64,000 bases of DNA from Lasiosphaeris hirsuta (lineage: Eukaryota; Ascomycota; Sordariomycetes; Sordariales; Lasiosphaeriaceae), in NCBI GenBank assembly GCA_030549175.1, contig JAUKUA010000002.1:6610963-6674962 (forward strand), in the 5' to 3' direction. Positions 34,660-45,959 of the stretch are shown here, piece by piece (position 1 is the stretch's first letter; each line of letters opens with the position of its first letter). The position numbers and the translations under genes were made by a program. The notes beneath the pieces were generated by a model. It was given only the letters and a program-made list of their open reading frames with translations, was not told the DNA's origin and made no database searches.

Positions 34660-35312
34660 TATGATGCTGCTTATGCCTCCGTTGGAGTAAGCGATGTGTG
34701 GAATCACTCTATATGAGCTAGACAGTCCGAGTCGGCAGGCTCGTATGTGGTTGGGGATTGGATGTCTCACATTTTGATCCTTGCCGTGTCTCACCCACCG
34801 GCATTGAAAGGATGATGATGACTGGGGCGAGAAATGACAAAAATACTTACTCTGTGTTGGCTTGGGCCGCATGTCCCCTTCAGCCCTAAACTAGGAGCAG
34901 CAACCGTTCCGCCAATGGGCCGGTTGAAAGCCGTGACGGCCAGCGTAAGCTCTCGCCGGCGGTCGTGTCAGCAACGGAGATCGGTGGTTGTTGACTCACC
35001 AAATCCCGACAGCGGGCTGTTGACCAATCTGTTTACTACTTGCCTTCTCCGCTCGGAAGTACAAGACAACATCAGCCTACCAAATTCTGACGCGCCAAGT
35101 AATCCCGCTCATCACGAATGAAATCGTGACGGGGCCCGCTGAGAGGTAAAAATATACATCAAACCCTCTCCGGGTACCCATATCCCTTCGTCTAATGTTC
35201 TAGCTCTCAGAAGCGCTTTCAAGCATATACGGAGATTGATTTCAGCTCGACAACATGTAAAGAGGACGTTAACAAGCACCATCACGCTTAATAACCTTGA
35301 TATTCAAATATA
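34660..35312. other. Intergenic
   Basis: Upstream region of the FAD oxidase gene and 3' flank of the membrane-protein gene. Frames at 34612-34872 and 34834-35121 have no motif. Confidence 0.45.
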
Positions 35313-36929
35313 TCACCCAAGCCAATCCAGCCACGCCGGTTTACTAGTATCATATGCTATATACAAAACAGCGTAGTACACTAGTATGAATATCAGAGTC
35401 CGAAACGCAGTCCAGTCCCGGGTCGCCGACGTATAATGCTCCCACGGCCTGCCTATCCACCACTCGGCAACGCCCGCAATCGCGGCTCCGATCACGCTAT
35501 CCAACATCATCAACGGAAATATCAACGCCGCCGTGATGAACAACAGCACCGTCACCCACGTGGGTATGTAGTCGCCAAAGGCAATGGGGATCAAGATGAC
35601 CGTGTAGATGCTTTCAAACATTATGGCCATTACGCCGACCATTGTCTGGTAGAACGAGTTGGAGCCTTTGCCCTGCATTGTCGAGAGCTTCCTCCGCCCG
35701 CCGCGAAATGTGATCCGGTTCCGAGGGATGTTGCTTGGGCCGACGGCGTGGGCGAGCAGCGCGCGGGTTTGGGCAACGACTTGGCTTTCGCGGTCTTGAC
35801 GCTCGAGATCTATCGATACCGAGTCTAAAGGCTCCGTTGGTGGGTTTAGTGTTGGAGGCGATGTCTCTTCCGGATTTGCCGGGCCCGCGGCATTTTGTAA
35901 CTCAACCGGGGGGCCGGACCCTGGTGGAGTTGGTGTCGGGCCCTCCGCGCCGCCGTTCGACACGGTTGACACAGAGGGCGGCTCGGTTGGCATCCTCCTT
36001 GAAGAGCTCCGTCTCGCCGGCTGGCTAATCTCGGTCGGCGCAGCACTGAGCAGGAGAATCCTTTCAGCCTCCATCATATCCATCTCGCCCAGCTTGTCGC
36101 CATGGACCATCAACAGCAAGCCTTCAACGGAAAACCACGACCAAAAGTAAATCCACGGGATCAGCTTGACAGTGACCCAATTTGCGTCAATGATCAAGAT
36201 CTTGGCGAACTGCAGCACCATGGGGATGATGACAATCGGTCTCAGGGTGCTCCCACGCTCGAGATTGGACACCTCGTCAAGAAGCTCGACAATTTGCTCG
36301 ACTGTTGGGGCCGACTCCTTCCACTGCTGTCGCAGCCAGTAGTTGTACTTGCGCGAGTTTCCGAGACGCTCTGCGAGCAGCGCGTACGATTGGACCTTGA
36401 GGGACACGCGGCCCTGGCGCTCCGACTTGTCGAGATGCAGCCCTGCAAAGCGCTCGGGCACGAGGTGGCGGCGGATTTGCGTGCAGATGCTGTTGAAGAG
36501 TGGCTTGATGGTGCGAACCATGATGACCAGCGTCTCGGCCACGCAGAGAAAGGGCGAGATGCGCCAGAATCGGTTTGCCTCGCCCGTCACTAGCGAGCCC
36601 GGGAGTTGCGTCATGCAGCCGAATATCAGGGCGATCGAGATGAAAGCTGCGCTTCCTGCCGAGAGGGTGCCGTCTGATGATGAGTTGCCATCTTGGTCAG
36701 GCAGATGAAGCGTGCAGTTTGTTGCGTTGCCGGGGATTGGTAGCGTGAAGTTCATGGCTGATTGTCTTGAGAACATCGCCAGTCCTTGGCACTCCCGGCC
36801 GCGTTTGGAGGCGAGGACACGGCTTTTATTAAGGCATCGTGCAAATGGGAGAGGCCGCCAAGCCACCACCGTGAAAAGAGGAAGTGCCGCGCTAGCGAGT
36901 TGTCCCTGTTTCAGCTCTAGCACAGCCAT
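35313..36929 (-). CDS. Multi-pass membrane protein, unknown function
   Basis: An uninterrupted 538-residue frame from an ATG at 36929. Hydrophobic segments include 'AAFISIALIFGCMTQL', one near 'LIPWIYFWSWFSVEGLLLMV' and a C-terminal set ('MVGVMAIMFESIYTVILI', 'VTVLLFITAALIFPLMML', 'TLIFILVYYAVLYIAY'). This suggests five to six membrane spans. The central loop is Pro/Ser/Thr-rich ('PTPTPPGSGPPVEL') and contains Arg-rich patches. A second Met at 'MFSRQSAMNF' could be the real start. No transporter signature is recognised. It resembles lineage-specific fungal membrane proteins, but I cannot name a family. Confidence 0.65.
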   Translation of the reverse strand: MAVLELKQGQLASAALPLFTVVAWRPLPFARCLNKSRVLASKRGRECQGLAMFSRQSAMNFTLPIPGNATNCTLHLPDQDGNSSSDGTLSAGSAAFISIALIFGCMTQLPGSLVTGEANRFWRISPFLCVAETLVIMVRTIKPLFNSICTQIRRHLVPERFAGLHLDKSERQGRVSLKVQSYALLAERLGNSRKYNYWLRQQWKESAPTVEQIVELLDEVSNLERGSTLRPIVIIPMVLQFAKILIIDANWVTVKLIPWIYFWSWFSVEGLLLMVHGDKLGEMDMMEAERILLLSAAPTEISQPARRSSSRRMPTEPPSVSTVSNGGAEGPTPTPPGSGPPVELQNAAGPANPEETSPPTLNPPTEPLDSVSIDLERQDRESQVVAQTRALLAHAVGPSNIPRNRITFRGGRRKLSTMQGKGSNSFYQTMVGVMAIMFESIYTVILIPIAFGDYIPTWVTVLLFITAALIFPLMMLDSVIGAAIAGVAEWWIGRPWEHYTSATRDWTAFRTLIFILVYYAVLYIAYDTSKPAWLDWLG

Positions 36930-37219
36930 CGCGAGGCGCTTTTAGTAGTTAACGCTCCAGGTTCTTGACGAGGAATCAATTTCGATGTTCAATCAGCAAA
37001 AGCGGGATATTCAATCTAGCATTTAGGTGAGCTACCAAGGTCGGGATTTTTAGGAACTGCTTTTGGAGTTTCATGAAATAACACATCTACCCAACTTGAT
37101 ATGACTTCACACCTCAAATCTACCAAGAACACGTCCACAACATGACGCTCAGACTCCGTGCTCGAGCATCTTCAGCTCAAGTACGCTATAATCCTCAAAG
37201 AAACGTAATATTATCATCT

Positions 37220-37761
37220 TTAAAAACCCACGCCATGGAGCTGGTCGCAAACGGCCGCGCCAACACCGCCTCGGCCAACAGTGACCCGTTCCTCGCTTGT
37301 GATCTCGCCAACGGTAACATTCCAAGTCCTCGTTGAGAGTCGAATACTGCCGGCCGCGCCTAAAGACTCGGTGAAGATGGCCTTGACGGAAGCCGGGCCC
37401 GCGGGGAAATCATGGGGAACCGAAAGACCACCAATCTCAACCCAATACTGGCCCTTGATGTCTGTACCCAATGTTAGCGAATGCACACCTGCCAACCAGT
37501 GGTGGCGCTCAAAACCTTACCTTTTCTTAGATCTGTAATGCCGACAATATGGCCCCAATCACCAATCTCCCCGGGCGTCGACCATGAGGTGATGGCCCAT
37601 ACAATGGCGTACTGGCTTGGCTGCATGATGGGGCTGGTGCCGTTGGCGATAAATACATCGCCAGGCTTGAGGATTGCCGGGATCGAGAGCTCATCAATGA
37701 CGGCGCTTACCAGGCCTACCCCGAGCCAGAAGGCTGTCGACATTATGGTGGAAATGCGCAT
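37220..37761 (-). CDS. Small secreted protein, NIS1-like
   Basis: Exons 37761-37521 and 37461-37220 (59-nt intron) give 160 residues starting MRISTIMSTAFWLGVGLVSA, a clear signal peptide. The mature part has the layout of fungal NIS1-type effectors: 'ELSIPAILKPGDVF', a mid-strand region around 'GDWGHIVGITDL', 'WVEIGGLSVPHDFPAG' and a C-terminal 'LSTRTWNVTVGEI'. NIS1 family proteins of plant-associated fungi dampen pattern-triggered immunity by binding plant receptor kinases. Whether this divergent member does so is unknown. Only one Cys remains in the mature part, near the C-terminus. The start ATG was preferred over the longer upstream non-ATG frame because it begins the signal peptide. Confidence 0.6.
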
Positions 37762-38507
37762 TTTGTGGGTAAACTTTTCCAACAAGACGGGACCCGTTCG
37801 TGATAGGAGAGTGTTTTGGTTATTGGGTAGTTAATCGAGGACCGGGTAAGATGGAATTGGCTGAGAGTTTTATCCTCAGGGTGTCCTGGTTTTCAAGTCG
37901 AGCGATATTTCTGCTGCCTACCAGTCACTATATGCAATTTTGCCGCAGTGTAACGCTGGTTAATCCATCGGGACTTTTGGAGTAGCGACAGGCGACGCGT
38001 TGACATAGGCACGGGGCATCTCTGAGCAGCAACACGCGAACACGCGAACACGCGCGGGAATGCACGTGTCGTCGAATGAGTTTTCGTCCCCACGGCCGGG
38101 AACAAACCCCCTTATTACCGTGCAATGTGCTATCATCGAGGTTAGCATGGCTCTCGATGTAGTAGAGGATTTGGAACCCTGTCAAACTCAACAGCCAACA
38201 GATTACCATGGTACAACCAACGACGGCGCTATTAATCCTCGCTAAGCTAACCATCCCTGTAAGGTAACGGGATATCATGACAAGGTAGCATTACACATTA
38301 CTAATAATAGTAGTCGTGATGAATGATCCTGTATGCTTCGTATCATATCTTGTTGGAAAATGGAATGAGAATGGCAATGATACCTTCCTACATTGAGCTA
38401 GCTTTGATTCATCTGCTACCTCGCCATCATGGCATAATCACAATACCCTACGGTGCATAGCTGGGCACTGGGAGAACCAAATACTAGTATTCAACCCAAA
38501 CTGCGGC
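37762..38507. other. Intergenic
   Basis: Promoter side of the small secreted protein gene, then AT-richer DNA. Overlapping frames at 37893-38278 on both strands have no motif. Confidence 0.45.
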
Positions 38508-39801
38508 CTACCGGCCATCCAAATCGCGGCATTCAATCACCCCCCATCCAGCCCCTATCCCTCCGGCCGCCAAGGGCTCTGGGTAGTTGTTAGGTTGGGA
38601 GGTGGACGTAGTTGAGGGCGGGACATACTTCTCATAGGCTATGTTGACAGCGTCGTCATCCACAATCAGGTCAATGAGGGTGTCTCGGTCGGGTGCTGCG
38701 TCCAACATTTTGGTGAGGGTTTGCCAGATGGCGACGGTGCGGTCAATGTTGCTGCCGACAGTCAGTACCAAGCAGACATCATGCCTTTTAGGAGTACCTA
38801 CCAATGGTGGAACCAAAAGATCGGATCAAGGGCGGCGACAGCGACGACTGACATCTGCCCCTGTCGGACCATGCCGTTACGGTCCTCTCCCTTTGGTGAC
38901 CCGCCACACCAGCCGTGCGTGTTATTATGCAGCGACTCGCAGTTGTGGCACACTTGGGCCAACGAGGTCTGAGTGCTGGCAAAATCCTCGAATTTGTCAA
39001 TGGTGAAGGGGTGATAATATGCGCCTCGCAGGCCGTCAGCCACACTGCCACCCCTGCCACTGGAACTTGGTACTTGAAGTCACAAAGTTTCGCAACCACC
39101 TCGTCATTGTTCCGGACACCGCCCAGCCATGTATTGGTTATGCCAATTCCTTGAGGGTGCCTGCTCGTCGACGTGCACAAGTGTAACTAGAGGAACGATT
39201 AGACAAAGACCTTGGACGTCAAGAAGGGAAGCCGTCAACTAACTAGTGTGGTGTAAACTCCGAGTCCCCCACGGCCTTTGGCCTCTGCCATTGATGCGCT
39301 GATTCCCGCATCTCCCATCGTCATGATCTTGGGCATTTTGAACCGATAGAGTGGGTTTGAGGACTTGCCCGATCCTGTCAGTGATGCAGATGGGGGAAGA
39401 CGGATTTCCACCAGTCTCCGTTGCCTTCTGGAAAGGCAGCGGGATATTATAATCCCAGCTCGCCTTCTTGTCAGTGGGGTTAGCTTTCTTGGCAGCCCAG
39501 TCCCAGTAGGGCAACCGCCACGAGTCAGCAGCTTTGAGGAGATCCTCTAGGTCTCTGCCAGTGAAGTTTTTTATAACTTTTAATTGGATAGACTTGCATA
39601 ATTGTTGAAGACTTTTTTAATCTCGTCGATCAAGTTGAACCACCGTATATCCTACTGTGGAAGGAACGATTGAATCCTGAAAGCAAACGCCGCCAGATCC
39701 GTTGCTCGAATAGATGGATGGATACCGGCAGTTTCCCACTCGTTCCTACTCCTCAGCTGTCCGATGTCTTGTAGCCGACTAGCGGTAACACTGTCGGCCA
39801 T
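38508..39801 (-). pseudogene. Tyrosinase-type copper oxidase, broken
   Basis: The CuB half of a fungal tyrosinase is readable. 'SLHNNTHGWCGG' and 'AALDPIFWFHHCNIDRTVAI' are formed across a good 69-nt intron at about 38751-38819, followed by 'WQTL'. Farther upstream 'SWRLPYWDWAAKKANP' matches the segment between CuA and CuB. No CuA 'FWHRPY'-type motif is found between the putative ATG (39801) and that point. Stops lie at about 39652 and 39580, and a frame change lies between the YWDW and CuB parts. Tyrosinases oxidise phenols for melanin or metabolites; without CuA this copy cannot be active. Confidence 0.68.
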
Positions 39802-39875
39802 GGTAACGAGGGTAAATACAGGCAAGTCGAACCTCGTATATTTTGAGGCTGCGCTTATCCTTATCACTAGTTAGA

Positions 39876-39919
39876 GTTCCTGTTACCCGTTCCTGTTACC
39901 CGTTCCTGTTGCCCGTTCC
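39876..39919. repeat. 13-bp tandem repeat
   Basis: GTTCCTGTTACCC is repeated about 3.4 times, with one A to G change in the third unit. Confidence 0.85.
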
Positions 39920-40345
39920 AGGCAATGGCCCAAATGCCTTATCCCCACGGTAGCTGGCCCTAGTTACAGTGGCTTACAGCGCTGCAACCGGCTTTGGAGT
40001 CTCCAAGATCCGAAGCACTAGCTTCGTTGATGGCAAGCCCACAAAGGGTGATATTGGCTGTAAGAGAGGCACGATACGGCCATCAAAGGCGCACTCTCGC
40101 AACACCTCGGCCACGAAGATGGATTGCTATAAATAAGCACAACGCTGCCTGCTCTCGAGCGTACTGGATAAAATCACCGTTTGCAAGTTGACGCACAAAT
40201 CCGGTGCCAAGCCAACTGTGGCTAGAGCGCTCTATTGAGCTTAGGCTCCTCAAGAGCCAGGGTCTTGATCGCAGATAAACAGAGCGCTTACAGCGCTCTG
40301 GATCTTTAACCCTCTTCTTCAACAATACAACCAATTCGACCCTAT

Positions 40346-41000
40346 GTGAGCCTCCACGTGAATAATGTCACACAAGTTCTTGCATGTAAACGGCGAAAAA
40401 GACTTTGTATATCCCCATGGCTATCAATCCCACTAACTTATAATTGCCCATGGAAGGCTGTGGTCAAGGCTCGGATGGCTGAGAGTGTTCGCAAGTGGTC
40501 CTTCGAGCTGGGTGCCGCCTGTGAGGGCCATCCCGACCATCCAGATGATGAGAGAAGCCTTACCAATCGTTCAACGCCGAACGCAAGGCCATTGTTGCGC
40601 AGTATCTCGACAGGCCTGCCGTATCAACACGCGAGATTGGTCCAGAGTCACAGAAGCAGTTCACAGCCGAGCAACTACGCAACCACCGCCATCGGTTGAA
40701 GAAGGCCTCTTTTGGAGGATATACGCCCTTCTAAGCCCTAGTTAGATTCCTAGAGAAGGACGGGATTCCTCATACAAACAGGTGGAAAAGAACTCTACAA
40801 CTAGAGAGAATACTCTAGATTGCTCGGCAATGGCCGCCCAAAAGGAGGAGGAAGTCGAGTATGGACACTTTGACGAGAGCTAGAATTGAGTTGTAGAAGA
40901 GCTGCACACGTAGAACCAGTTCTGGGCCCCTGTCTACACCGGGATCCTTTTTGTGCTCTTTGGTGAAAACTGCGCCTTCCCGCCAAGACTGTGCAGTTTA
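40346..41000 (+). mobile_element. MULE transposase N-terminal relic
   Basis: Pieces in several frames match the FAR1/zinc-binding front of fungal Mutator-like transposases: 'NCPWKAVVKARMAESVRKWS', 'ACEGHPDHPDDE', 'FNAERKAIVAQYLDRPAVST', 'QLRNHRHRLKKASFGGYTPF' and 'LVRFLEKDGIPHTNRW'. Stops and frame shifts separate them, and the catalytic DDE core is absent. The downstream TGAGC-rich repeat (41001-41150) abuts it and may be its terminal region. Confidence 0.55.
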
Positions 41001-41150
41001 ATGGGCAGATATTAAGCGGGGCTGAGCAAAGGTGAGCAAGCCTGAGCAAATCCTGAGCAAAGACTTCGCCGGGCCTGAGCCACGGTGAGCAATATCACGT
41101 AGGCGGAGGCAAGGCACGAAAATGGAAATTTCGTGTGCCCAAAGGTTTGT
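41001..41150 (+). repeat. Dispersed repeat, copy C (TGAGC-array repeat)
   Basis: Six TGAGC pentamers at 41021-41090 are followed by the near-perfect palindrome CACGAAAATGGAAATTTCGTG minus its last base. It is the inverted counterpart of 1340-1475 and resembles 9985-10035. It sits directly after the MULE relic. Confidence 0.6.
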
Positions 41151-41221
41151 GAAACAGTTGAGTCTGATCAACAGGAATGGAAAGTTGAATTATAAAAAGG
41201 AAGAGATGATGCGGCGAGTTG

Positions 41222-43126
41222 CTATGTGCTCTTATCTAATACGAAATGACTATTCTCTCTCTCGTCCATGGCTCGTCTCAACCTCAATATGGCTACTGCG
41301 TCATCTGCACTCGTCAACCTAGAGGCATTGCAAAGCCCCGTCTTATCCTCGTCAAGTAATTCCCGTGGATCTAACATAACTGCCGCCAGCACCACATCGA
41401 CTACCGGTTTCCTCTTGCAAGACGATTGCCAGCATAACAACATCAGCCCAGAAAGCGTCACCAATGCGTTCAACGCTAGCCACAGCCACATCCTTTGGGC
41501 CGAGACACTGGCCTGCACGATCTGGAACGGCGTCGTTTTGGATGAAGAGAGCGTCGCCTTCTCGGGATCGGTACAGTAGATGCTCATGACCGTCCACGTG
41601 GCGAAATAGGCCTGCTTGAGCAACTGCTGTGTCCACTGCTCCAGTCGGCCAAACTGTGAGCCCTCTGTCACGTTCATGCTTGCCACGGCACGCATGACTT
41701 CGGGAAGCATGCCTAGCACCTCGTCCACAAGAGGATCGGGCAGGATCTCAGCGTCGCCGGTCCGGTCAGTCGGAACACTGGGGGCGCTGACCGTTGATGG
41801 ATGCGACACGTTGCAGTGCATGCACACCTGGCTTCCCGCCGTGACGTTAAAACTCGCAAACATGTAGCAGTCTGTGTGGTTGTTGCTGTGGCCGACCTTT
41901 AGGAAGCTGCTGTCCGGGACGCCAAGGTTGCCAAAGGTGTCCGAGATAGGACGACATGATTCGCCGGGAACCCTCTGCGCAAGAACTGCGACGTACTTCT
42001 TCTGGGCGACTATGATTCGGGGGCTGGGATAGGCGTAGTGCTGAGTGCCATCGCCGTCCACGCTTGCAACCTGGCTCGATCGCCACGGATCGGTCTTTAG
42101 CAGCGCAGCATTCCCTTCGACCGGATCCTGCAGAGGGTTGTCCTCGCTGGTGATATTCAACACGCCGTCGCCAGTAACGGCGTTTCGAACGGCGTCGGGT
42201 AATATCGATATATCCCGGACCCACTCCCAAGCCTGGATGTCAAAGTAGGGGATGGTGATGTTGTGGACTGTCGTTTTCAATGGTAGGTCGTACGCCGAGG
42301 GCACACCTCGCCAAGCGGGCACGGCAGCCTGGTGGGCGCTCGTCTGGGCAGTAATCATGGTCGCGTAAGCCGCCGATCGAAGAACAAGGGTATTTCGGAC
42401 AGCTGGAAACATCTGATACCAGTTCCACTTATACCCCGGTCCGGGAACCGTGATACCCCTCAGAGGGGATGGTGATGGTGATGAGATGGACCGTGGGATC
42501 CAAGAAACCGAGCCTGAAGCGATGGGCGCCGCAAGCTGGCCTGGCAGAAGGAGTGCGCAGATGAGGAACAGAGACCAGGCCGTTGCTAGCTTGCCCGGGC
42601 TCTTTGTAGTGCAGGTGCGTGTCCAGTCGAAAACTGAGAATGGGATACCAAACGAAGCTGTCAAGCACAGCTGGCGCAAGGTCATGCCCGTGGTCTCGAG
42701 TAGGATGAAAGCGGTTCTCCAGGCCGAAATCGTAGCCCACGCATTCAGGATCAACCTGATGCAGACAAGCGACACGGAGACGAGCGTGGTCATGTCTGTC
42801 TGTGTGAGACGTGTTGTTGGGCTCCGCGCTTCATGCCCGATGCCGAACGTGCTTCCATCAACGAGATATATCATGGCATAGGTAAAGGCTAGCGACGCTA
42901 GCAAATGCAGTGGGACAAGGTACCATGTGATAATACGAGCCCATACGCCTTGGTCGTCACTCCTCGGGACACACGCATGCCCATCGATGCTGCTTTTTGT
43001 TGTTGCGCTTTGCGTGTTTTCCTCAAAATCGCCGGAATATATCGTACTCGGGTACTCGTCGCCCCCAATCAACGGTGTGCAGTCCACGTTGGGCTGTTCT
43101 TGAGTCCCGAGAAGTCGTCTGCACAT
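41222..43126 (-). CDS. Large membrane protein with extracytoplasmic domain, unknown
   Basis: A single 634-residue frame from the ATG at 43126 (M-CRRLLGTQE); a 33-nt longer reading would need a non-ATG start. Four hydrophobic segments lie in the first third ('IITWYLVPLHLLASLAF', 'TTLVSVSLVCIRLIL', one near 'GIPFSVFDW', and 'TAWSLFLICALLLPG'). They are followed by a domain of about 330 residues with several NxT/S sites and Cys pairs, then a C-terminal helix 'MWLWLALNALVTLSGLMLL'. This layout is common in uncharacterised Pezizomycotina membrane proteins. No enzymatic motif is visible. The frame is undamaged although repeats abut its 3' end. Confidence 0.65.
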   Translation of the reverse strand: MCRRLLGTQEQPNVDCTPLIGGDEYPSTIYSGDFEENTQSATTKSSIDGHACVPRSDDQGVWARIITWYLVPLHLLASLAFTYAMIYLVDGSTFGIGHEARSPTTRLTQTDMTTLVSVSLVCIRLILNAWATISAWRTAFILLETTGMTLRQLCLTASFGIPFSVFDWTRTCTTKSPGKLATAWSLFLICALLLPGQLAAPIASGSVSWIPRSISSPSPSPLRGITVPGPGYKWNWYQMFPAVRNTLVLRSAAYATMITAQTSAHQAAVPAWRGVPSAYDLPLKTTVHNITIPYFDIQAWEWVRDISILPDAVRNAVTGDGVLNITSEDNPLQDPVEGNAALLKTDPWRSSQVASVDGDGTQHYAYPSPRIIVAQKKYVAVLAQRVPGESCRPISDTFGNLGVPDSSFLKVGHSNNHTDCYMFASFNVTAGSQVCMHCNVSHPSTVSAPSVPTDRTGDAEILPDPLVDEVLGMLPEVMRAVASMNVTEGSQFGRLEQWTQQLLKQAYFATWTVMSIYCTDPEKATLSSSKTTPFQIVQASVSAQRMWLWLALNALVTLSGLMLLCWQSSCKRKPVVDVVLAAVMLDPRELLDEDKTGLCNASRLTSADDAVAILRLRRAMDERENSHFVLDKST

Positions 43127-44600
43127 AGCTGCTCTTACAAACGAGACAGGTTCTTGCAAACGAGACAGGTAGCTACAAGAAATGTGAAAATGGAAGCTGA
43201 GAATTGAATGTGAGGGTTCTTCTAGGATAAAATAGTCAGGTAATTTATGGACGGAAGATGCTACTGGTCGCTGCTGAAGGTTGGTCCGTTGGATTGACCC
43301 AACACACTACAGTGAAACCACGCCAAATAGCTGCTGGAAATACCATGATCTTTAAATTTTCAGATAGAGCCAAAGGGCTTACAGGACATGGAAACGGCAG
43401 AGAAGCCCCTTTTCCATCCTGACAGGCTGCGTTTTGGTGTGCAGCGGACGGCGGCCGCCTCAGCGGCGCCTCTGGTTTCGAACATTGCTCCAGCTTCTTG
43501 GCAGATTGAGGCGACCCTCCTCATTTGCCATGGCACGCAACAAAACGATTTGTGGCGCCTCGTTTGGGCAGCCAATAAGGTGGGACGGCAAGAAGGGTGA
43601 CAGCAGCCGGTTGGCCGAGACATTCAGCTTGGGCTATTATTATTCCCAGCATTTCCGCAACTCGAGCGATGTAGGCATACCATGTAGTTTCTCAGGGTTT
43701 ATGCAACTACACTGCACTCCACATCACCCGGACCTATCACAGTGGCATGGGCGACGGGGTTTCGGCCGAGAGGAGGCGATGCACGACGAAGCAGGTGAGG
43801 CCGTTCAGCCGGGTGGACGTGAGGGGGGTGTGCTGCGCACGCCCAAACACGCGCCGCAGCCGGGTGAGCACGTTCTTAACTCGGTCGTCGATGTCGATAC
43901 TTTATGTCAGTGCCAAAAGGTTGGCAAGGTTTGGTGTCAGTTTTGAGTGATGTTTCTTTCCCCACCGATGCCTCCTGCCACTCTTTACCGAATTTACACC
44001 TTGACGCCTCATTGTTCCCCCGCGCAACCTAGTGCTTGTTTGTTTCCCGGAACTTCTCTCTCTTGATGACAATAAAGATGGATGTTCCATCATTCGCTTT
44101 GAAACAACATCCCCAGAACCGCCCCGGTTAGCCACGAGTGCCCCTGCTGTTGGGCCTGGATTCCGTCACTGGTAACGCCCGTCCCGATGATTCGGTCTTG
44201 GTCCCCGGGCTCCAATTGGGGCTGGTCGGTGGGCTGGTCGGTGAGCTCCTGGTTGGCTGGCTTCCGAACTACCAGCGGATACCGCAGCGGATGCAGTGAA
44301 GGATAAGCCTAGCAAAAAATATCTCCCCGCCGAACCGTCATCGGTGCTTACCCACGTCGTACTTTAGAACGCCCATGCTGTCCTGGCGTTAAATACCGAT
44401 GAGTCTCCCCTTCAGATCTAGGCCGGTTTTCGGGGTTTTTCTCAGCACCACGAAGCGTATGTTGTGAAGAGCTCTTCGAAGCCCTGTAGTCTGTATTCCT
44501 AGACGTGGAAGCAGGCGGACGCGAGGACGGCGTAGTCAATGCTAAGAAGCGCACGCATAAGCTCGTCATTCCTACTATCTGTAAGGCCTACATCCTAGAA
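43127..44600. other. Gene-poor interval
   Basis: Overlapping frames at 43388-43946 (+) and 43360-43623 (-) are unsupported. Repeated GGTCGGTGGGCTGGTCGGTGAGC words occur at about 44220-44245. Nothing else is recognised. Confidence 0.45.
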
Positions 44601-44639
44601 CTTTTGTCAACATTTGACCTTCTAGCGGACAGTAGACTC

Positions 44640-45690
44640 GGGTTAGGACACAAATGTCTAGATATCTAGACCGAGGAGTACCACATTAATAATTATTTCG
44701 AGGCTGACCGTCACGGTAAAAGTTTCATAGTCGATCGCAGCGCCCCTCTCCGACCACGGTAGATTAAAGAACACCTTTTGACCAGAAGCGACTGTAGATT
44801 TGAAGTTGGATTTGTCCACTTCGACCAAAGGCCGTCCCGTCAGCGCCGACTTGACAATGCTTGACATAGTAGCCGGTCCATACTCGGGTCTGTCCAACAG
44901 CCCCCTCTTCCAAGCCGTGAGGATGGTGTCCTTGGCAACCTTAAGTAGTGTCTTAGAGTAGTCGACTGGGAAATCTTAGGCGTCGACGGCGAGGCCAAAT
45001 AGGCTGTAAATCATGTCTCCTAGGTTCTTACACTTGTTGCCCCGATACTACTCAATCAGCTTGTAGAGTTTACGTCTACCTGTATATTTAGTCTGGCGGA
45101 GTTGGTCGAGCCTAATAGCGGCTAGTAGAGGGGAGTGGGTAGGGCTCATCGAGGATACCATTTTTATAAACGAATTTCACCCGGTAGTGTAGGTTCCGTA
45201 ACACACCTCTAGCTGATAGGCCATGCTGATCTCCTGGACAAATCCACGCCCTACTCCAATACTCATCTTGAGAAAAGGCTTCGACTTGGGGGTCAAGGTC
45301 AGTTTGAGGTAATTACCGAGGCTATTCGGTAGGTAGTAAATAGCACGAGAAATATGGGGACAGTCTTACAGGACTTGGAATTAGTCGGCACCTGGCCGGC
45401 CCAGCGTAGCACGGTGTGTTTCACCCGGCCGAGGCCCTTTGCACTTTTAGGTGGTTGAGGCTGATTGACCAGTGCAGGCGGTCCAAGTTTTCCATGGGCG
45501 GCACCAAGCCAAACGATGACCATCTGGGCACGTTCGTAGATCAGATGCATGATCTTGACCTGCCGAGATCGCTCGTCAGTCTTTTGTTGGTTAAATGTAA
45601 ATAGCGTCAATCTAGAGCGAACCCTCTTTGTACTTCCTGAGAAAGCAGACAGCCTCTAACAGGCGCGGGCTAACGTCGAACACGGCCCCG
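44640..45690 (-). pseudogene. HET-domain gene, RIP-like decay
   Basis: The minus strand reads the HET fold in order with many stops. 'LLEAVCFLRKYKEGSL' is followed by a TAG and 'IDAIYI', where family members have 'W-IDAICINQ'. Then come 'TDERSRQVKIMHLIYERAQM' with 'VIVWLGAA', 'QDEYWSRAWI', 'MIYSLFGLAVDA' and 'DFPVDYSKTLLKVAKDTI'. Stops fall where Trp, Gln or similar residues are expected (TAG for TGG or CAG), which fits C-to-T and G-to-A RIP mutation. The C-terminal part remains open to 44658. The gene is dead. Confidence 0.65.
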
Positions 45691-45959
45691 TTCACTAAGA
45701 TGCGGTCTGGGTTCTGCTTCTTGTCGGGGTATTGGCCTCTTTACGAGGCTAACAGTGAAGAGCTGGCAGCTCACCGTGTCAGAGGAACGGCGCTGGCTCA
45801 ATCTGAATGAGCCGTAAGCTGTTGGGCGCCAGGCTAGGTGGTGCGTAGGCAGGTAGCTGCCTCTTCGGCTCAGATAACTCCGGGCCCTTGATGGATGGGA
45901 TGTCCGTCGTTTGGGCGGTATTGGTACATGAGCTGTCATCAATTATAGCGGCTGGCTAT

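Noticed and set aside
43388..43946. 170-codon + frame
   Set aside because: Overlapping frames on both strands are equally long and no domain is recognisable.
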